Notes under the pieces: model-generated
Seen by the model: the letters and a program-made list of their open reading frames with translations, nothing else
Database searches by the model: none
What the model was told of the DNA's origin: nothing
NCBI GenBank assembly: GCA_903906315.1
Contig: CAIVJW010000260.1
Location: 1 to 43,480 of the forward strand
DNA length: 43,480 bases
Direction of reading: 5' to 3'
Source: an uncultured delta proteobacterium
Lineage (GTDB): Bacteria; Myxococcota_A; Polyangia; Polyangiales; Polyangiaceae
Part shown: positions 26,255-35,658 of the stretch, piece by piece
Layout of the letters: each line of letters opens with the position of its first letter
Numbering within the stretch: the first letter of the stretch is position 1
Position numbers and translations under genes: made by a program

Positions 26255-29200
26255 ATGGCCACGAGGGGAACGCAGCAGAGCACCGAGACCCGCGCCGCCG
26301 CGCCCCCGTTGCCGCACGCGGCGATCGCCGGGGTGCCGACCGTCGAGTCGACGCTCGCGGTCGTCGCCGCGGGCCGCCTGCTCGACCTCTGCCGCATGTT
26401 CGGCTGCGAGGTGCACGAGGCCCTCGGCGGCAGGGACCGCATCGGCTCGAAGCTTGCCGAGCATCTTCGCGGCCGCTTGCCCGCGCTGCTTCGAGAGCTC
26501 GGGCGCGACGAGCTTCGCGCGGTCTGTCGGAGGCACGGGCTCGATGCCTCGGCGCGGGCGCGCGCTGACTTGGCCGGGAAGGTGCTCGAGGCCGCGGGGC
26601 TCGACCCGCGCGGCGCGACGCTGCGGCCTGCGGCCCCGGGCGCCGATGGCCTCCCGACCCGGGGGCAGGTCGTCCACGCCCGGCACCGCCAGTGGCTCGT
26701 CGACGAGGTTGCCCAGGGCGAGGGCAGCGACTCTCCGCTCGTCCGGCTGGTCTGCCTCGACGACGACGACCCGGGGCGCGCCGTCGACGTGCTCTGGGAC
26801 CTCGAGCTCGGCGCGCGCGTCGTCGCGCCCGAGACCCACGGCATCGGCGACGTGCCGCGCCTCGATCCGCCGTCGCACTTCGGTGCGTACTTGCACTCGC
26901 TCAAGTGGAGCGCGGTGAGCGCGGCCGACGCGACGCGGTTCCAGGCGCCCTTTCGCGCGGGCATCAAGCTCATGGCGCACCAGCTCACGCCGCTCATGAA
27001 GGCGCTCGAGCTGCCGCGCGCGAACCTGTTCATCGCCGACGACGTCGGGCTCGGCAAGACCATCGAGGCGGGGCTCGTGCTGCAGGAGCTCTTGCTCCGG
27101 CAGCAGGCGAGCTACGTCCTCGTCGTCTGCCCCGCGTCCGTGTGCCTCCAGTGGCAGGGCGAGATGCAGCGCCGCTTCGGCCTGCGCTTCGAGGTCATGA
27201 CGCGCCAGTTCGTCGCGTGGCGCCGGCAGGAGCGCGGCTTCGGGACCAACCCGTGGAGCACGCACAACCGCTTCATCATCTCGCACTCGCTGCTGCGCCG
27301 CCCCGAGTACCGCGACACGCTGCTGCACCACCTGGGCGAGCGCGCGAGGAAGGGGCTGCTCATCCTCGACGAGGCGCACGTCGCGGCGCCGGCCTCCGCG
27401 AGCAAGTACGCCGTCGACACGGACATCACGCGCACGATCCGCGATCTCGCGCCCCGCTTCGACAACCGCCTCTTCCTCAGCGCCACGCCCCACAACGGAC
27501 ACTCGAACAGCTTCAGCGCGCTGCTCGAGATCCTCGACCCGGTGCGCTTCACGCGCGGCGTGCCCGTCGAGGGCAAGAAGGACCTCGACGCGATCATGGT
27601 CCGCCGCCTCAAGCGCGACCTCCGGCAGCTCGGCGTCGAGCAGTTCCCGCGGCGCCTGCTCGTGCAGCTCGCGCTCTCGAACACGAGCGACGCGTGGCGC
27701 CTCGACCAGACGAGCTTCGACGCCGAGACCGGCGAGGAGCACAAGGCCGTCACCTCGGCGCTCGGTGCCGGCAAGCCGACCGAGCTCGACCTCGCCGACA
27801 AGCTCGCGAAGTACACGGCGCTCTGCGCGCCGACCTCGGGCCAGGGGCGACTGCCGTTCATCCACATGCAGCAGCGGCTCCTCTCGAGCCCCGAGGCGTT
27901 CGCGCGCACCATCGAGGCGCACGCGCAGGGGCTCACGAAGAAGGGCGGCCCGGTCGCGGCACCGCAACAGCAGAAGCTCCCGGTCGAGAAACGGCGGCCC
28001 AAGGCCGAGGCCGTCCGCGTCGAGGTCGAGGCGGACCCCGAGACGCACGGGATCTCCGACGAGGCCCTCGCCGAGGAGAACCGGAACGCGGTGCGGCGCG
28101 CGAGCGAGGCGCTGCCGACCCCGACGGAGGAGGCGCGAGGCCTGCTCGCCGACCTGCGCTCGCTCGCCGAGAAGGCGCGGCGCCAGCCGGACGCCAAATC
28201 GCTCGCGCTCCTCGCGTGGATGCGCGAGAACCTCTGCCCCGCAATCGGCCTCGGCGAGGGGTCGCGCGCGAGCCGCGCGTGGTCGCCGCGTCGGGTGATC
28301 CTCTTCACCGAGTACGCCGACACGAAGCGCTACCTCGTCGAGCTCCTCACCGCGGCCGCCGAAGGCACTGACGACGCCGAGCACCGCATCCTCCAGTTCC
28401 ACGGCGGCATGGGCGACGACGCGCGCGACGAGGTGCAGCGCGCCTTCAACAGCCGCCCCGAGGACCATCCCGTCCGCATCCTGGTCGCGACCGACGCCGC
28501 GCGCGAGGGCGTCAACCTTCAGGCCCACTGTGCCGACCTCTTCCACATCGACATCCCCTGGAACCCGGCCCGCATGGAGCAGCGCAACGGCCGCATCGAC
28601 CGCACGCTGCAGCCGGCCGACGAGGTGCGCTGCCACTACTTCGTGTACCCGCAGCGCACCGAGGATCAGGTCCTCGAGACCGTCGTGCGCAAGATCGCCA
28701 CCGTGCAGCGCGAGCTCGGTTCGCTCGGCGCGGTGCTGCTCGATCAGATCGAGTCCGTGCTCGCCGACGGCATCACGGGCAAGGCGCGCGCGGCGGTCGA
28801 GAAGGTCGGCTCGGACGCGAAGACCACGACGGTCGACGCGGAGCTCGAAGCACGTCGCCAAGATCTCGAGGCCGTGCGCGAAGAGGTCGCGCAGGCAGGC
28901 AAGCGGCTCGAGAGCTCGCGCCGCACGCTGGAGGTGAACCCCGAGTCGCTCCGCGGCGTCGTCGAGATCGGCCTCCGCCTCGCGGGCGCCGCGGCGCTCG
29001 CGACGGCGGGTGTGACCAGCGACGGGCGCGCGACGTTCACGCTGCCCGCGCTCGACCGCTCCTGGGACGTCACGCTCGACACGCTCCGGCCGCCCCGCGG
29101 GCGCGGCGAGGACTTCTGGGAGTGGCGCCAGAAGCCCCCGTTGCCCGTCACGTTCCACCCGCTCGCGAGCCTCTCCGAGGGCGCCGAGCAGCTCCACCTC

Positions 29201-29902
29201 GCGCACCCCTTCGTGAAGCGCATCCTCGATCGCTTCCTCGCGCAGGGCTTCGGCGCGCACGACCTCACCCGCGTCACCGCCGTCGTCGCGCCCGACGAGA
29301 GCGTCGTCCGCGTGGTCGCCTTCGCGCGCCTCACCCTCTTCGGCACGGGGGCGGCGCGCCTGCACGACCAGCTCGTGCCCATCGCGGCCGCCTGGCCCGC
29401 GGCGGCGAGCGCGGTGAGGCCGTACAAGGATCGCGCGACCGCCGTCAGCGCCATCGCGTCCACCGAGCGCCTCCTCGCGGGCGCGGCGAAGGCCCCGAAC
29501 GCCACCATCGCCAAGCGCATCCGCGACAACGCCGAAGACCTCTTCCGTGCCCTCTGGCCGGACCTCGAAGCCGAGGCCGACGCGCTCGCCGTCGCGGCGC
29601 GCCAGGGGCTCGCCGAACGCGCTCGGCGCGAGGCGGACGACATGCGCGCGCTGCTCTCCCGGCAGGGCACGGCGATCGACAAGGCCGAGCTCCGCCTGCG
29701 CCAGGCGGACCTCTTCAACCTGCAGGACAAGGACCAGAAGCGGCAGGTCGACCTCGACTTGAAGCATCTCGAGAGGCGCCGCAGCGCGGCCGCGAGCGAA
29801 CTCCAGTCCGAGCCCGCCGCGATCGAGGCGCTCTACGAGGTGCGCATGACGCGCCTCACCCCCGTCGGGCTCGTCGTCGCGTGGCCGGAGTCGATGACAT
29901 GA
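26255..29902 (+). CDS. drmD: DISARM class 1 SNF2-like helicase DrmD
   Basis: This 1215-residue SNF2/RapA-type ATPase is the marker of class 1 DISARM. After an N-terminal region with no clear domain (1-240), the helicase core has Walker A DDVGLGKT (262-269, Lys268), DEAH (372-375), motif III SATPHNGHSNSF (from 409), ATDAAREGVNLQ (from 745) and the arginine-finger motif QRNGRIDR (776-783). A C-terminal part with coiled-coil-like charged helices follows (about 1100-1185). The ATG at 26255 follows GGGAGA. The stop overlaps the drmMI start by 4 nt (ATGA), so translation is coupled. It is the first gene of the operon, and its promoter should lie in the 115 bp shared with the divergent thioredoxin gene. 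Confidence 0.93.
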   Translation: MATRGTQQSTETRAAAPPLPHAAIAGVPTVESTLAVVAAGRLLDLCRMFGCEVHEALGGRDRIGSKLAEHLRGRLPALLRELGRDELRAVCRRHGLDASARARADLAGKVLEAAGLDPRGATLRPAAPGADGLPTRGQVVHARHRQWLVDEVAQGEGSDSPLVRLVCLDDDDPGRAVDVLWDLELGARVVAPETHGIGDVPRLDPPSHFGAYLHSLKWSAVSAADATRFQAPFRAGIKLMAHQLTPLMKALELPRANLFIADDVGLGKTIEAGLVLQELLLRQQASYVLVVCPASVCLQWQGEMQRRFGLRFEVMTRQFVAWRRQERGFGTNPWSTHNRFIISHSLLRRPEYRDTLLHHLGERARKGLLILDEAHVAAPASASKYAVDTDITRTIRDLAPRFDNRLFLSATPHNGHSNSFSALLEILDPVRFTRGVPVEGKKDLDAIMVRRLKRDLRQLGVEQFPRRLLVQLALSNTSDAWRLDQTSFDAETGEEHKAVTSALGAGKPTELDLADKLAKYTALCAPTSGQGRLPFIHMQQRLLSSPEAFARTIEAHAQGLTKKGGPVAAPQQQKLPVEKRRPKAEAVRVEVEADPETHGISDEALAEENRNAVRRASEALPTPTEEARGLLADLRSLAEKARRQPDAKSLALLAWMRENLCPAIGLGEGSRASRAWSPRRVILFTEYADTKRYLVELLTAAAEGTDDAEHRILQFHGGMGDDARDEVQRAFNSRPEDHPVRILVATDAAREGVNLQAHCADLFHIDIPWNPARMEQRNGRIDRTLQPADEVRCHYFVYPQRTEDQVLETVVRKIATVQRELGSLGAVLLDQIESVLADGITGKARAAVEKVGSDAKTTTVDAELEARRQDLEAVREEVAQAGKRLESSRRTLEVNPESLRGVVEIGLRLAGAAALATAGVTSDGRATFTLPALDRSWDVTLDTLRPPRGRGEDFWEWRQKPPLPVTFHPLASLSEGAEQLHLAHPFVKRILDRFLAQGFGAHDLTRVTAVVAPDESVVRVVAFARLTLFGTGAARLHDQLVPIAAAWPAAASAVRPYKDRATAVSAIASTERLLAGAAKAPNATIAKRIRDNAEDLFRALWPDLEAEADALAVAARQGLAERARREADDMRALLSRQGTAIDKAELRLRQADLFNLQDKDQKRQVDLDLKHLERRRSAAASELQSEPAAIEALYEVRMTRLTPVGLVVAWPESMT

Positions 29903-32900
29903 AAGACCGAGACGTCCTCTTCCACCGCAAGTGGCTCGGCCTCGCGCAGCCGATCGAAGGCCTCGTCTTCAGCGTGCCCGCGCTCGCCGACGCGCAGATC
30001 GCGCCCGACGAGCGCCCCGCCCTGACGGCCGCGTTCGAGGCCGAGCTCTCCGTCGAGGAGGGCCGCGCGCCGCGCATCAAGAGCCTGCCGGCGTTCTTGC
30101 GCGACTTCCTCGGCTACTCCACGCCCGGCATGCTCGTGCCGCGCGCCGAGCTGCCGGCCGAGGTCGCGTTCTACGCGGCCGAGGGCGGGCAGGAGCTGCG
30201 GCCGAGCTACGCGCTCGGGCGCGGGCCCTTCGCCGCCGCGAGCGACGACCCCTTCGCCGAGTTCGACGCGCCGGCGCCAGCGCCCGCCGCGCCCGCCGAC
30301 CCGAACGCGAAGCCCTGGTTCGCCCTCGTCTGGGACCTGACCGAGTCCGCGCCCGACCTCGACCTCGATGAGGCCGAGAGCGTCACCGGGCCGTGGCGCT
30401 ATCCGCCCACGGCGAAGCTCGAGCGCCTCCTGCGCCACGTCGGGGTGCCGATCGGCCTCCTCTTCAATGGCAAGCACCTGCGGCTCGTGTACGCGCCGAG
30501 CGGGGAGTCGACGGCGCACCTCACGTTCCGCGTCGAGCACCTGCGCGGGGCCGAAGGGCGGCCGCTGCTCACCGCGCTCGATCTGCTCCTCGGCGCGAAG
30601 CGCGCGTACGGGGCCTCGGCCGATCACACCCTCGAAGGCCTGCTCGCCGAGAGCCGCCGGCGGCAGGCCGACGTCACCGAGGAGCTCGCCAAGCAGGTCT
30701 TCGAGGCCGTCGAGATCCTCCTCGCGGGCTTCGAGGCCGCGGCCGCGCGCGACTGCCAGGGAGACAACCTCGACTGGCTGCGCCCGGCGATCGAGGCCGA
30801 GGGCGACCACCTGTACCAGGGCGTGCTCTCGGTCGTCCTGCGCCTCGTGTTCCTGCTCTACGCCGAGGACCAGGCGCTCCTGCCCGTCGAGCACCGCACG
30901 TACGCAGATCACCTCTCGCTCGGCGGCCTCTACGCGCGGCTCGCGCACGACGCGGGCGCGCACCCCGAGAGCATGCACCACCGCTTCGGCGCGTACGGGC
31001 AGCTGCTCGCGCTCTTCCGCGCCGTGTACTTCGGCGTGAAGCACGGCCCGCTCGAGCTGCCGCCGCGGCGCGGGCGCCTCTTCGACCCGAACGCGTATCC
31101 CTTCCTCGAAGGCGGCCTGCCCGAGTGGACGGCCGCCGTCGGCGACCCGGCCGCGCGCGCCGCCGCCCGCCCGCCCAGCATCGACGACGGCACGCTCCAC
31201 AAGGTCCTGCACCGCCTCGTCGTCTTCGCCGGGCAGCGCCTCTCGTACCGCACGCTCGACGTCGAGCAGATCGGCAGCGTCTACGAGTCGCTGATGGGCT
31301 ACCACGTCCGCCGCGTCGCGAGCCCCGCCGTCCGCGTCGGCAAGCTCGGCGTCTGGGTCGAGACGGACGAGCTCGCCGCGATGAGCGCGACCGACCGCGC
31401 GAAGTTCCTGAAGGAGACGTGCGGATTGAGCGCCGCGGCGGTGCAGGGCATCACGGCGGCGTTCGACGACGGAGAGAGAGTACCGCGGAGAGCGCAGAGG
31501 GCGCAGAGGGCGCAGAGCAGAGAGAGGGATGAACAACTCGCTTCCGCCTCTGTGACATCCTCTCACTCTGCGGCCTCTGTGGTCTCTGCGCCCTCTGTGG
31601 TCTCTGCGCCCTCTGTGGTCTCTGGGATCCATGCGTCGGTCGGCTGTCCAGGCGGCGCGCTCGCGGACGCGCTCTCGGCCCACACCCCCGGCCGGCGCTC
31701 GGACGCCGATCGCCATCGCGCGGCCCCCGGTCGGCTCGTGCTCCAGCCCGGCGAGGAGCGGCGGCGCACGGGGTCGCACTACACCCCTCGGTCGCTCACC
31801 GAGAAGGTCGTCAAGCGCACGCTCGAGCCCCTGCTCGCGTGCCTCGGGCCCGAGCGCACGGTCGCGCAGCTCCTCGAGCTGAAGCTCTGCGACCCGGCGA
31901 TGGGCTCCGGGGCGTTCCTCGTGGCGGCGTGCCGCGAGCTCGCGGGCGAGGTGGTCGCGGCGTGGACGCGCGCCGGGGAGCTCGCGTCGGTGATCGAGCA
32001 GCACGGCGACGCGCACCTGCACGCGCGGCGCCTCGTGGCGCAGAAGTGCCTGTACGGCGTCGACAAGAACCCCGCCGCCGTCGAGCTCGCCAAGCTCTCG
32101 CTCTGGCTCGTGACGCTCTCGCGCACGCTGCCGTTCACGTTCGTCGACCACGCGCTCCGCCACGGCGACAGCCTCGTGGGGCTCGATTTCAAGCAGATCG
32201 CGGCGTTCCACTGGCAGCCTCCGAAGCAGGTGGAGACGATCGGCGTCTTGCTCGAGGACGCGCTCGAGCAGTCGGTCGCGCTCCGGCAGGAGATCCTCGC
32301 GCTCGCCGACCACGACGACCCGGTGTCGCAGGCCGAGAAGCGTCGGCTCTTCGACTTCTCGCAGCAGGCCATCGACCGGGTGCGCGTGGTGGCCGACGCG
32401 TGCGTGGGCGCGTTCTTCGCGGAGGCGAAGGACGCGGCGCGCGAGCGCGAGCGGCAGCGGCGGCTGAAGCTCGTCGAGGACTGGCTCGGCCACGAGGCGA
32501 AGGCCGCGGACTACGGGAGGAGCGAGGGCGAGCGCGCGAAGGCAGAGCGAGCGGCCGATGGGGCGAGGGCCGAGCTCGAGGGGCTCGCGGCGGAGGCGAG
32601 GGCGAAGCTCGCGCCGTTCCACTGGTGGATCGAGTTTCCGGAGGTGTTCTTTCAGGAGCGGCCCGATCCGCTGCAGGGCGGGGTCGTGAATGGGGCGGCG
32701 TGCTTCGAGGCGCTGGTGGGCAATCCGCCGTTCGCGGGGAAGAACACGCTCGCAGATTCCCATCCCACGGGCTACGCCGAGTGGCTCCAGGTCGTGCACA
32801 CAGAGTCACACGGCAACAGCGACCTGTCGGCACACTTCTTTCGACGAGCCGCCAAGTTGCTCGGCGCGCACGGTGCCGCCGGCCTGATCGCCACGAACAC

Positions 32901-34194
32901 AATCGCTCAGGGCGACACGCGCAGCACGGGGCTAGCCTGGTTCGCTCGCGCCGGCTGGCAGCTATTCGATGCCACTACCTCAATGCCGTGGCCGGGTGCT
33001 GCGGCCGTGACGGTATCCATTGTGCACGCGGCCATCGGTGAGGCTCGCTCGCGCGTCGGTGTGACACTCGACCTTGCGCCCGTCGAGCAAATCAACTCAC
33101 GTCTCCGCGCTGGGCACGAACACGCGGACCCCGCGCCGCTCGCCGCCAATCACGCGCTGAGCTTTCAGGGCACAATCGTGCTCGGCCAGGGCTTTGTCCT
33201 GTCGAGCGAGGAGCGTGATCAGCTGGTGACGCGGAAGGCTAGCAATTCCGCTCGAATCTTCCCGTACATTAACGGGATAGAGGTGACAACGTCGCCAGTT
33301 CAGGCCAGCGAGCGCTGGGTGATTAGCTTCGGTACGATGTCGCTCACCGAGGCCGAGCAGTGGTCCGACCTCATGCGCATCGTTCGTGAGCGCGTGAAGC
33401 CGGAGCGCGAGCGGCTCAAGGACAACGTCGACGGATTGCACCGGAAGAAGTACTGGTGGCACTTTGGCCGCTGGACGCCCGCGCTTTACGACGCGATCAG
33501 ACCGATGCGTCGCTGCCTCGTCACAGCCATCAGTGGCAAGCACCGCACCTTCGCTTGGCTGCCGACGAGCTGGGTCCTCGATCAGGCTTTGATTGTCTTC
33601 CCACTGGAGAGCGGTTGCGGATTTTCGATCCTCCAGTCCCGCGCTCATGAGGTCTGGTCGGTTGCACACTCCGCGACACTGAAGCAGGACCAGCGATACA
33701 ACTCGTCGCGGGCATTCGAGACCTTCCCCTTCCCGTCCCCCGACCCGCGCACCGTGATCCCCGCCCTCGAAGCCATCGGCGAGCGCCTGTACGCCGCGCG
33801 CGCCGCGTTCATGGTGTCCACCGAGCAGGGCCTCACGAAGACGTACAACGCGCTCAAGGACTCGAGCTGCGTCGACCCGCGCGTGCTCGAGCTCCGGCGC
33901 CTGCACGAGGCGATGGACCGCGCCGTGATCGAGGCCTACGGCTGGCAGGCGATGCCCCCCGTGCCGCCGTACTGCCCGATGAACGATGCGGACCGCGCGG
34001 CGCTCGCGGCGTTCGAGGACGAGGTGATCGACCGGCTGTACGTGCTCAACGCGGAGCGGGCGCGGGAGGAGGCGCTCGCGGGGGTCGGGGGCAAGAAGAA
34101 GGAGACGAAGGGCGAGCCTGCCGGGGAGGGCGCGCCGAAGAAGAAGGCCGGAAAGGGAAAGAGGCCGCCCGGCGGGCAGGAGACGATGTTCTGA
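29899..34194 (+). CDS. drmMI: DISARM DNA N6-adenine methyltransferase DrmMI
   Basis: This 1431-residue methylase belongs to the Eco57I/PglX-like group and marks host DNA so that DISARM restricts only foreign DNA. Residues 1-500 form the N-terminal region. Motif I is CDPAMGSGAFLVAACREL (from 664) and motif IV is GNPPF (941-945). A target-recognition region and C-terminal helices follow, ending in a Lys-rich tail. Two oddities stand out: a hairpin repeat inserted in frame at residues about 525-577, between the N-terminal region and motif I, and a stretch (about 949-1273) with clearly lower third-position GC than its flanks, as if the recognition domain had been exchanged. The ATG overlaps the drmD stop by 4 nt. 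Confidence 0.92.
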   Translation: MKDRDVLFHRKWLGLAQPIEGLVFSVPALADAQIAPDERPALTAAFEAELSVEEGRAPRIKSLPAFLRDFLGYSTPGMLVPRAELPAEVAFYAAEGGQELRPSYALGRGPFAAASDDPFAEFDAPAPAPAAPADPNAKPWFALVWDLTESAPDLDLDEAESVTGPWRYPPTAKLERLLRHVGVPIGLLFNGKHLRLVYAPSGESTAHLTFRVEHLRGAEGRPLLTALDLLLGAKRAYGASADHTLEGLLAESRRRQADVTEELAKQVFEAVEILLAGFEAAAARDCQGDNLDWLRPAIEAEGDHLYQGVLSVVLRLVFLLYAEDQALLPVEHRTYADHLSLGGLYARLAHDAGAHPESMHHRFGAYGQLLALFRAVYFGVKHGPLELPPRRGRLFDPNAYPFLEGGLPEWTAAVGDPAARAAARPPSIDDGTLHKVLHRLVVFAGQRLSYRTLDVEQIGSVYESLMGYHVRRVASPAVRVGKLGVWVETDELAAMSATDRAKFLKETCGLSAAAVQGITAAFDDGERVPRRAQRAQRAQSRERDEQLASASVTSSHSAASVVSAPSVVSAPSVVSGIHASVGCPGGALADALSAHTPGRRSDADRHRAAPGRLVLQPGEERRRTGSHYTPRSLTEKVVKRTLEPLLACLGPERTVAQLLELKLCDPAMGSGAFLVAACRELAGEVVAAWTRAGELASVIEQHGDAHLHARRLVAQKCLYGVDKNPAAVELAKLSLWLVTLSRTLPFTFVDHALRHGDSLVGLDFKQIAAFHWQPPKQVETIGVLLEDALEQSVALRQEILALADHDDPVSQAEKRRLFDFSQQAIDRVRVVADACVGAFFAEAKDAARERERQRRLKLVEDWLGHEAKAADYGRSEGERAKAERAADGARAELEGLAAEARAKLAPFHWWIEFPEVFFQERPDPLQGGVVNGAACFEALVGNPPFAGKNTLADSHPTGYAEWLQVVHTESHGNSDLSAHFFRRAAKLLGAHGAAGLIATNTIAQGDTRSTGLAWFARAGWQLFDATTSMPWPGAAAVTVSIVHAAIGEARSRVGVTLDLAPVEQINSRLRAGHEHADPAPLAANHALSFQGTIVLGQGFVLSSEERDQLVTRKASNSARIFPYINGIEVTTSPVQASERWVISFGTMSLTEAEQWSDLMRIVRERVKPERERLKDNVDGLHRKKYWWHFGRWTPALYDAIRPMRRCLVTAISGKHRTFAWLPTSWVLDQALIVFPLESGCGFSILQSRAHEVWSVAHSATLKQDQRYNSSRAFETFPFPSPDPRTVIPALEAIGERLYAARAAFMVSTEQGLTKTYNALKDSSCVDPRVLELRRLHEAMDRAVIEAYGWQAMPPVPPYCPMNDADRAALAAFEDEVIDRLYVLNAERAREEALAGVGGKKKETKGEPAGEGAPKKKAGKGKRPPGGQETMF
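31471..31630 (+). repeat. Hairpin-forming CGCAGAG repeat inserted in drmMI
   Basis: Two or three copies of GAGGGCGCAGAG on one side are answered by three copies of CTCTGTGGTCTCTGCGCC-type units on the other, so the region can fold into an imperfect hairpin. It is in frame and encodes RAQRAQRAQ followed by SVVSAPSVVSAPSVVS, sequence unrelated to the methylase fold. It resembles the CACAGAGG hairpin at 88-171. Confidence 0.85.
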
Positions 34195-34392
34195 GGCGGG
34201 GCGCGGCGCAGGCGATCGCTGGGCGCGACATCGGCCCCGGCGCGACGTCGACCGTTCGGCGCGCCACGGGGCCCGGGCGGCCATGGGAACCGCGGGCCGC
34301 ATCTGACAGGCCGAGCGTGAATCGGTCGTGACGCCCGCCTCGAGGCGCCGGCTCGCGCCCCCGCCCGGCCCCGGTGTAAGGTCGCGCGGCGC

Positions 34393-35658
34393 ATGAAGAT
34401 CACGAAGCTCTCCGTCCGCGACTACCGGGGCTACCAGCAGCTCGACCTGGATCTGTCGCCCGACGTGACCGTGCTCGTCGGGGTCAACGGCGCCGGCAAG
34501 ACGTCGCTGATCGACGCGATGGCGCGGCTGCTTTCGTGCATTCCCCAGGGCGTACGGACCGGCTCGCCGGAGGGGCCGGCGCTGACGGCGAGCGATGTGC
34601 GGGTGAGTGCCTCGACAGCACGTGCCTTGTTGAGCGCCGCGATCGGCGACGAGACCGTCACGTGGCAACTCGCGACGACCCACGTCGGGCACCCTGCGGG
34701 CGACCCCGGGCGTCTGGAGAACCTGCGTGGTCCGATCGCGGCGGCCCAGCGCTCGCTCGCCGCCGACGCGCCGAACTTGCCGCTCGCCGTCTACTTCCCC
34801 ACCAACCGGAGCGCGCTCGACATCCCGTCGCGGATTCGCACGCCCCATGAGTTCGATGCGCTGTCCGCGTATGACGGCGCGCTCGAGGGCGGTACGAGCA
34901 ACTTCCGCGGCTTCTTCGAGTGGTTTCGCGAGGAGGAGGACATCCTCAACGAACAGCTCGTGCTGGGCGATGAGAACCCGGAGCTCCGGGCGCGCATCGC
35001 CCCCTCCCCGCTGCATGCGGTGCGCGCCGCCATCGAGCAGCTGCTGCCTAGCGCGCGGCACCTCCGGATCGAACGCCGACCGCAGCGCATGACAGTCGTG
35101 ATGAACGGGGTTCAGCTCGACGTCGCCCAGCTCTCGGACGGGGAGAAGTGTCTCCTTGCTCTGGCCGGCGATCTCGCGCGTCGCATGGCGCTCGCGGCGC
35201 CCAAATCCGCCAAGCCACTCGAGCATCCCGCGGTCGTCCTCATCGACGAGATCGAGCTGCACCTTCACCCGGGCATGCAGCGCCAGATCCTCCCACGGCT
35301 CCGGCGCGTGTTTCCGAACGCGCAGTTCATCGTCAGCACGCACTCGCCGCAGGTGCTCTCCTCGGTTCGCGCCGAGTGCGTACGCGTGCTCGAGGGCTTC
35401 AGCCTGCGCAGGCTCGAGGGCGGCACCTGGCGACGCGATACGAACCGGGTCCTGGAGTCCGCCTTCGGCGACCCGGGGCGTCCGCCCGAGGTGGCCGCGA
35501 AGCTCAACCAGCTCCGCGACGCCGTCGACGGCGATCGCGTCGAGGAGGCGCGACGCCTGATTCGGGAGCTTCGCGCGGAGATCGAAGGCGACGACCCCGA
35601 CGTGTTCTTCTACGAGCAGCTCCTTCCGCCGGAGGGCGGCCCGGGGGCCGAGTCGTGA
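34393..35658 (+). CDS. SMC/RecF-like ATPase resembling PtuA (Septu/retron type)
   Basis: This 421-residue ABC-type ATPase has an N-terminal KLSVRDYRGYQQLDLDL strand pair, Walker A GVNGAGKTS (Lys36), signature LSDGEKCLLALAGDLARR (from 247), Walker B VVLIDEIELHLHP (Asp285, Glu286) and the H-switch STHSPQVLSS (His317). This is the AAA_15/AAA_21 family used in Septu (PtuA), retron and OLD-type defence. The next gene overlaps by 4 nt (GTGA) and encodes an HNH protein, which is the PtuA-PtuB pairing. A 198-bp gap from drmMI and TAAGGT 10 nt before the ATG suggest its own promoter. It probably senses phage and controls the nuclease partner. The family call is firm; the Septu assignment is inferred. 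Confidence 0.85.
   Translation: MKITKLSVRDYRGYQQLDLDLSPDVTVLVGVNGAGKTSLIDAMARLLSCIPQGVRTGSPEGPALTASDVRVSASTARALLSAAIGDETVTWQLATTHVGHPAGDPGRLENLRGPIAAAQRSLAADAPNLPLAVYFPTNRSALDIPSRIRTPHEFDALSAYDGALEGGTSNFRGFFEWFREEEDILNEQLVLGDENPELRARIAPSPLHAVRAAIEQLLPSARHLRIERRPQRMTVVMNGVQLDVAQLSDGEKCLLALAGDLARRMALAAPKSAKPLEHPAVVLIDEIELHLHPGMQRQILPRLRRVFPNAQFIVSTHSPQVLSSVRAECVRVLEGFSLRRLEGGTWRRDTNRVLESAFGDPGRPPEVAAKLNQLRDAVDGDRVEEARRLIRELRAEIEGDDPDVFFYEQLLPPEGGPGAES

Noticed and set aside
25514-29767. 1417-codon minus-strand frame opposite drmD
   Set aside because: It is a shadow of drmD codon bias, with Leu/Arg/Glu/Val repeats and no recognisable domain.
29833-32799. 988-codon minus-strand frame opposite drmMI
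   Set aside because: It is a shadow frame; drmMI itself has clear methylase motifs on the plus strand.
29899-34194. BREX or Pgl system, because of the PglX-like methylase
   Set aside because: No PglZ, BrxC or BrxL proteins are present; DrmA, DrmB, DrmC and DrmD identify the locus as DISARM.
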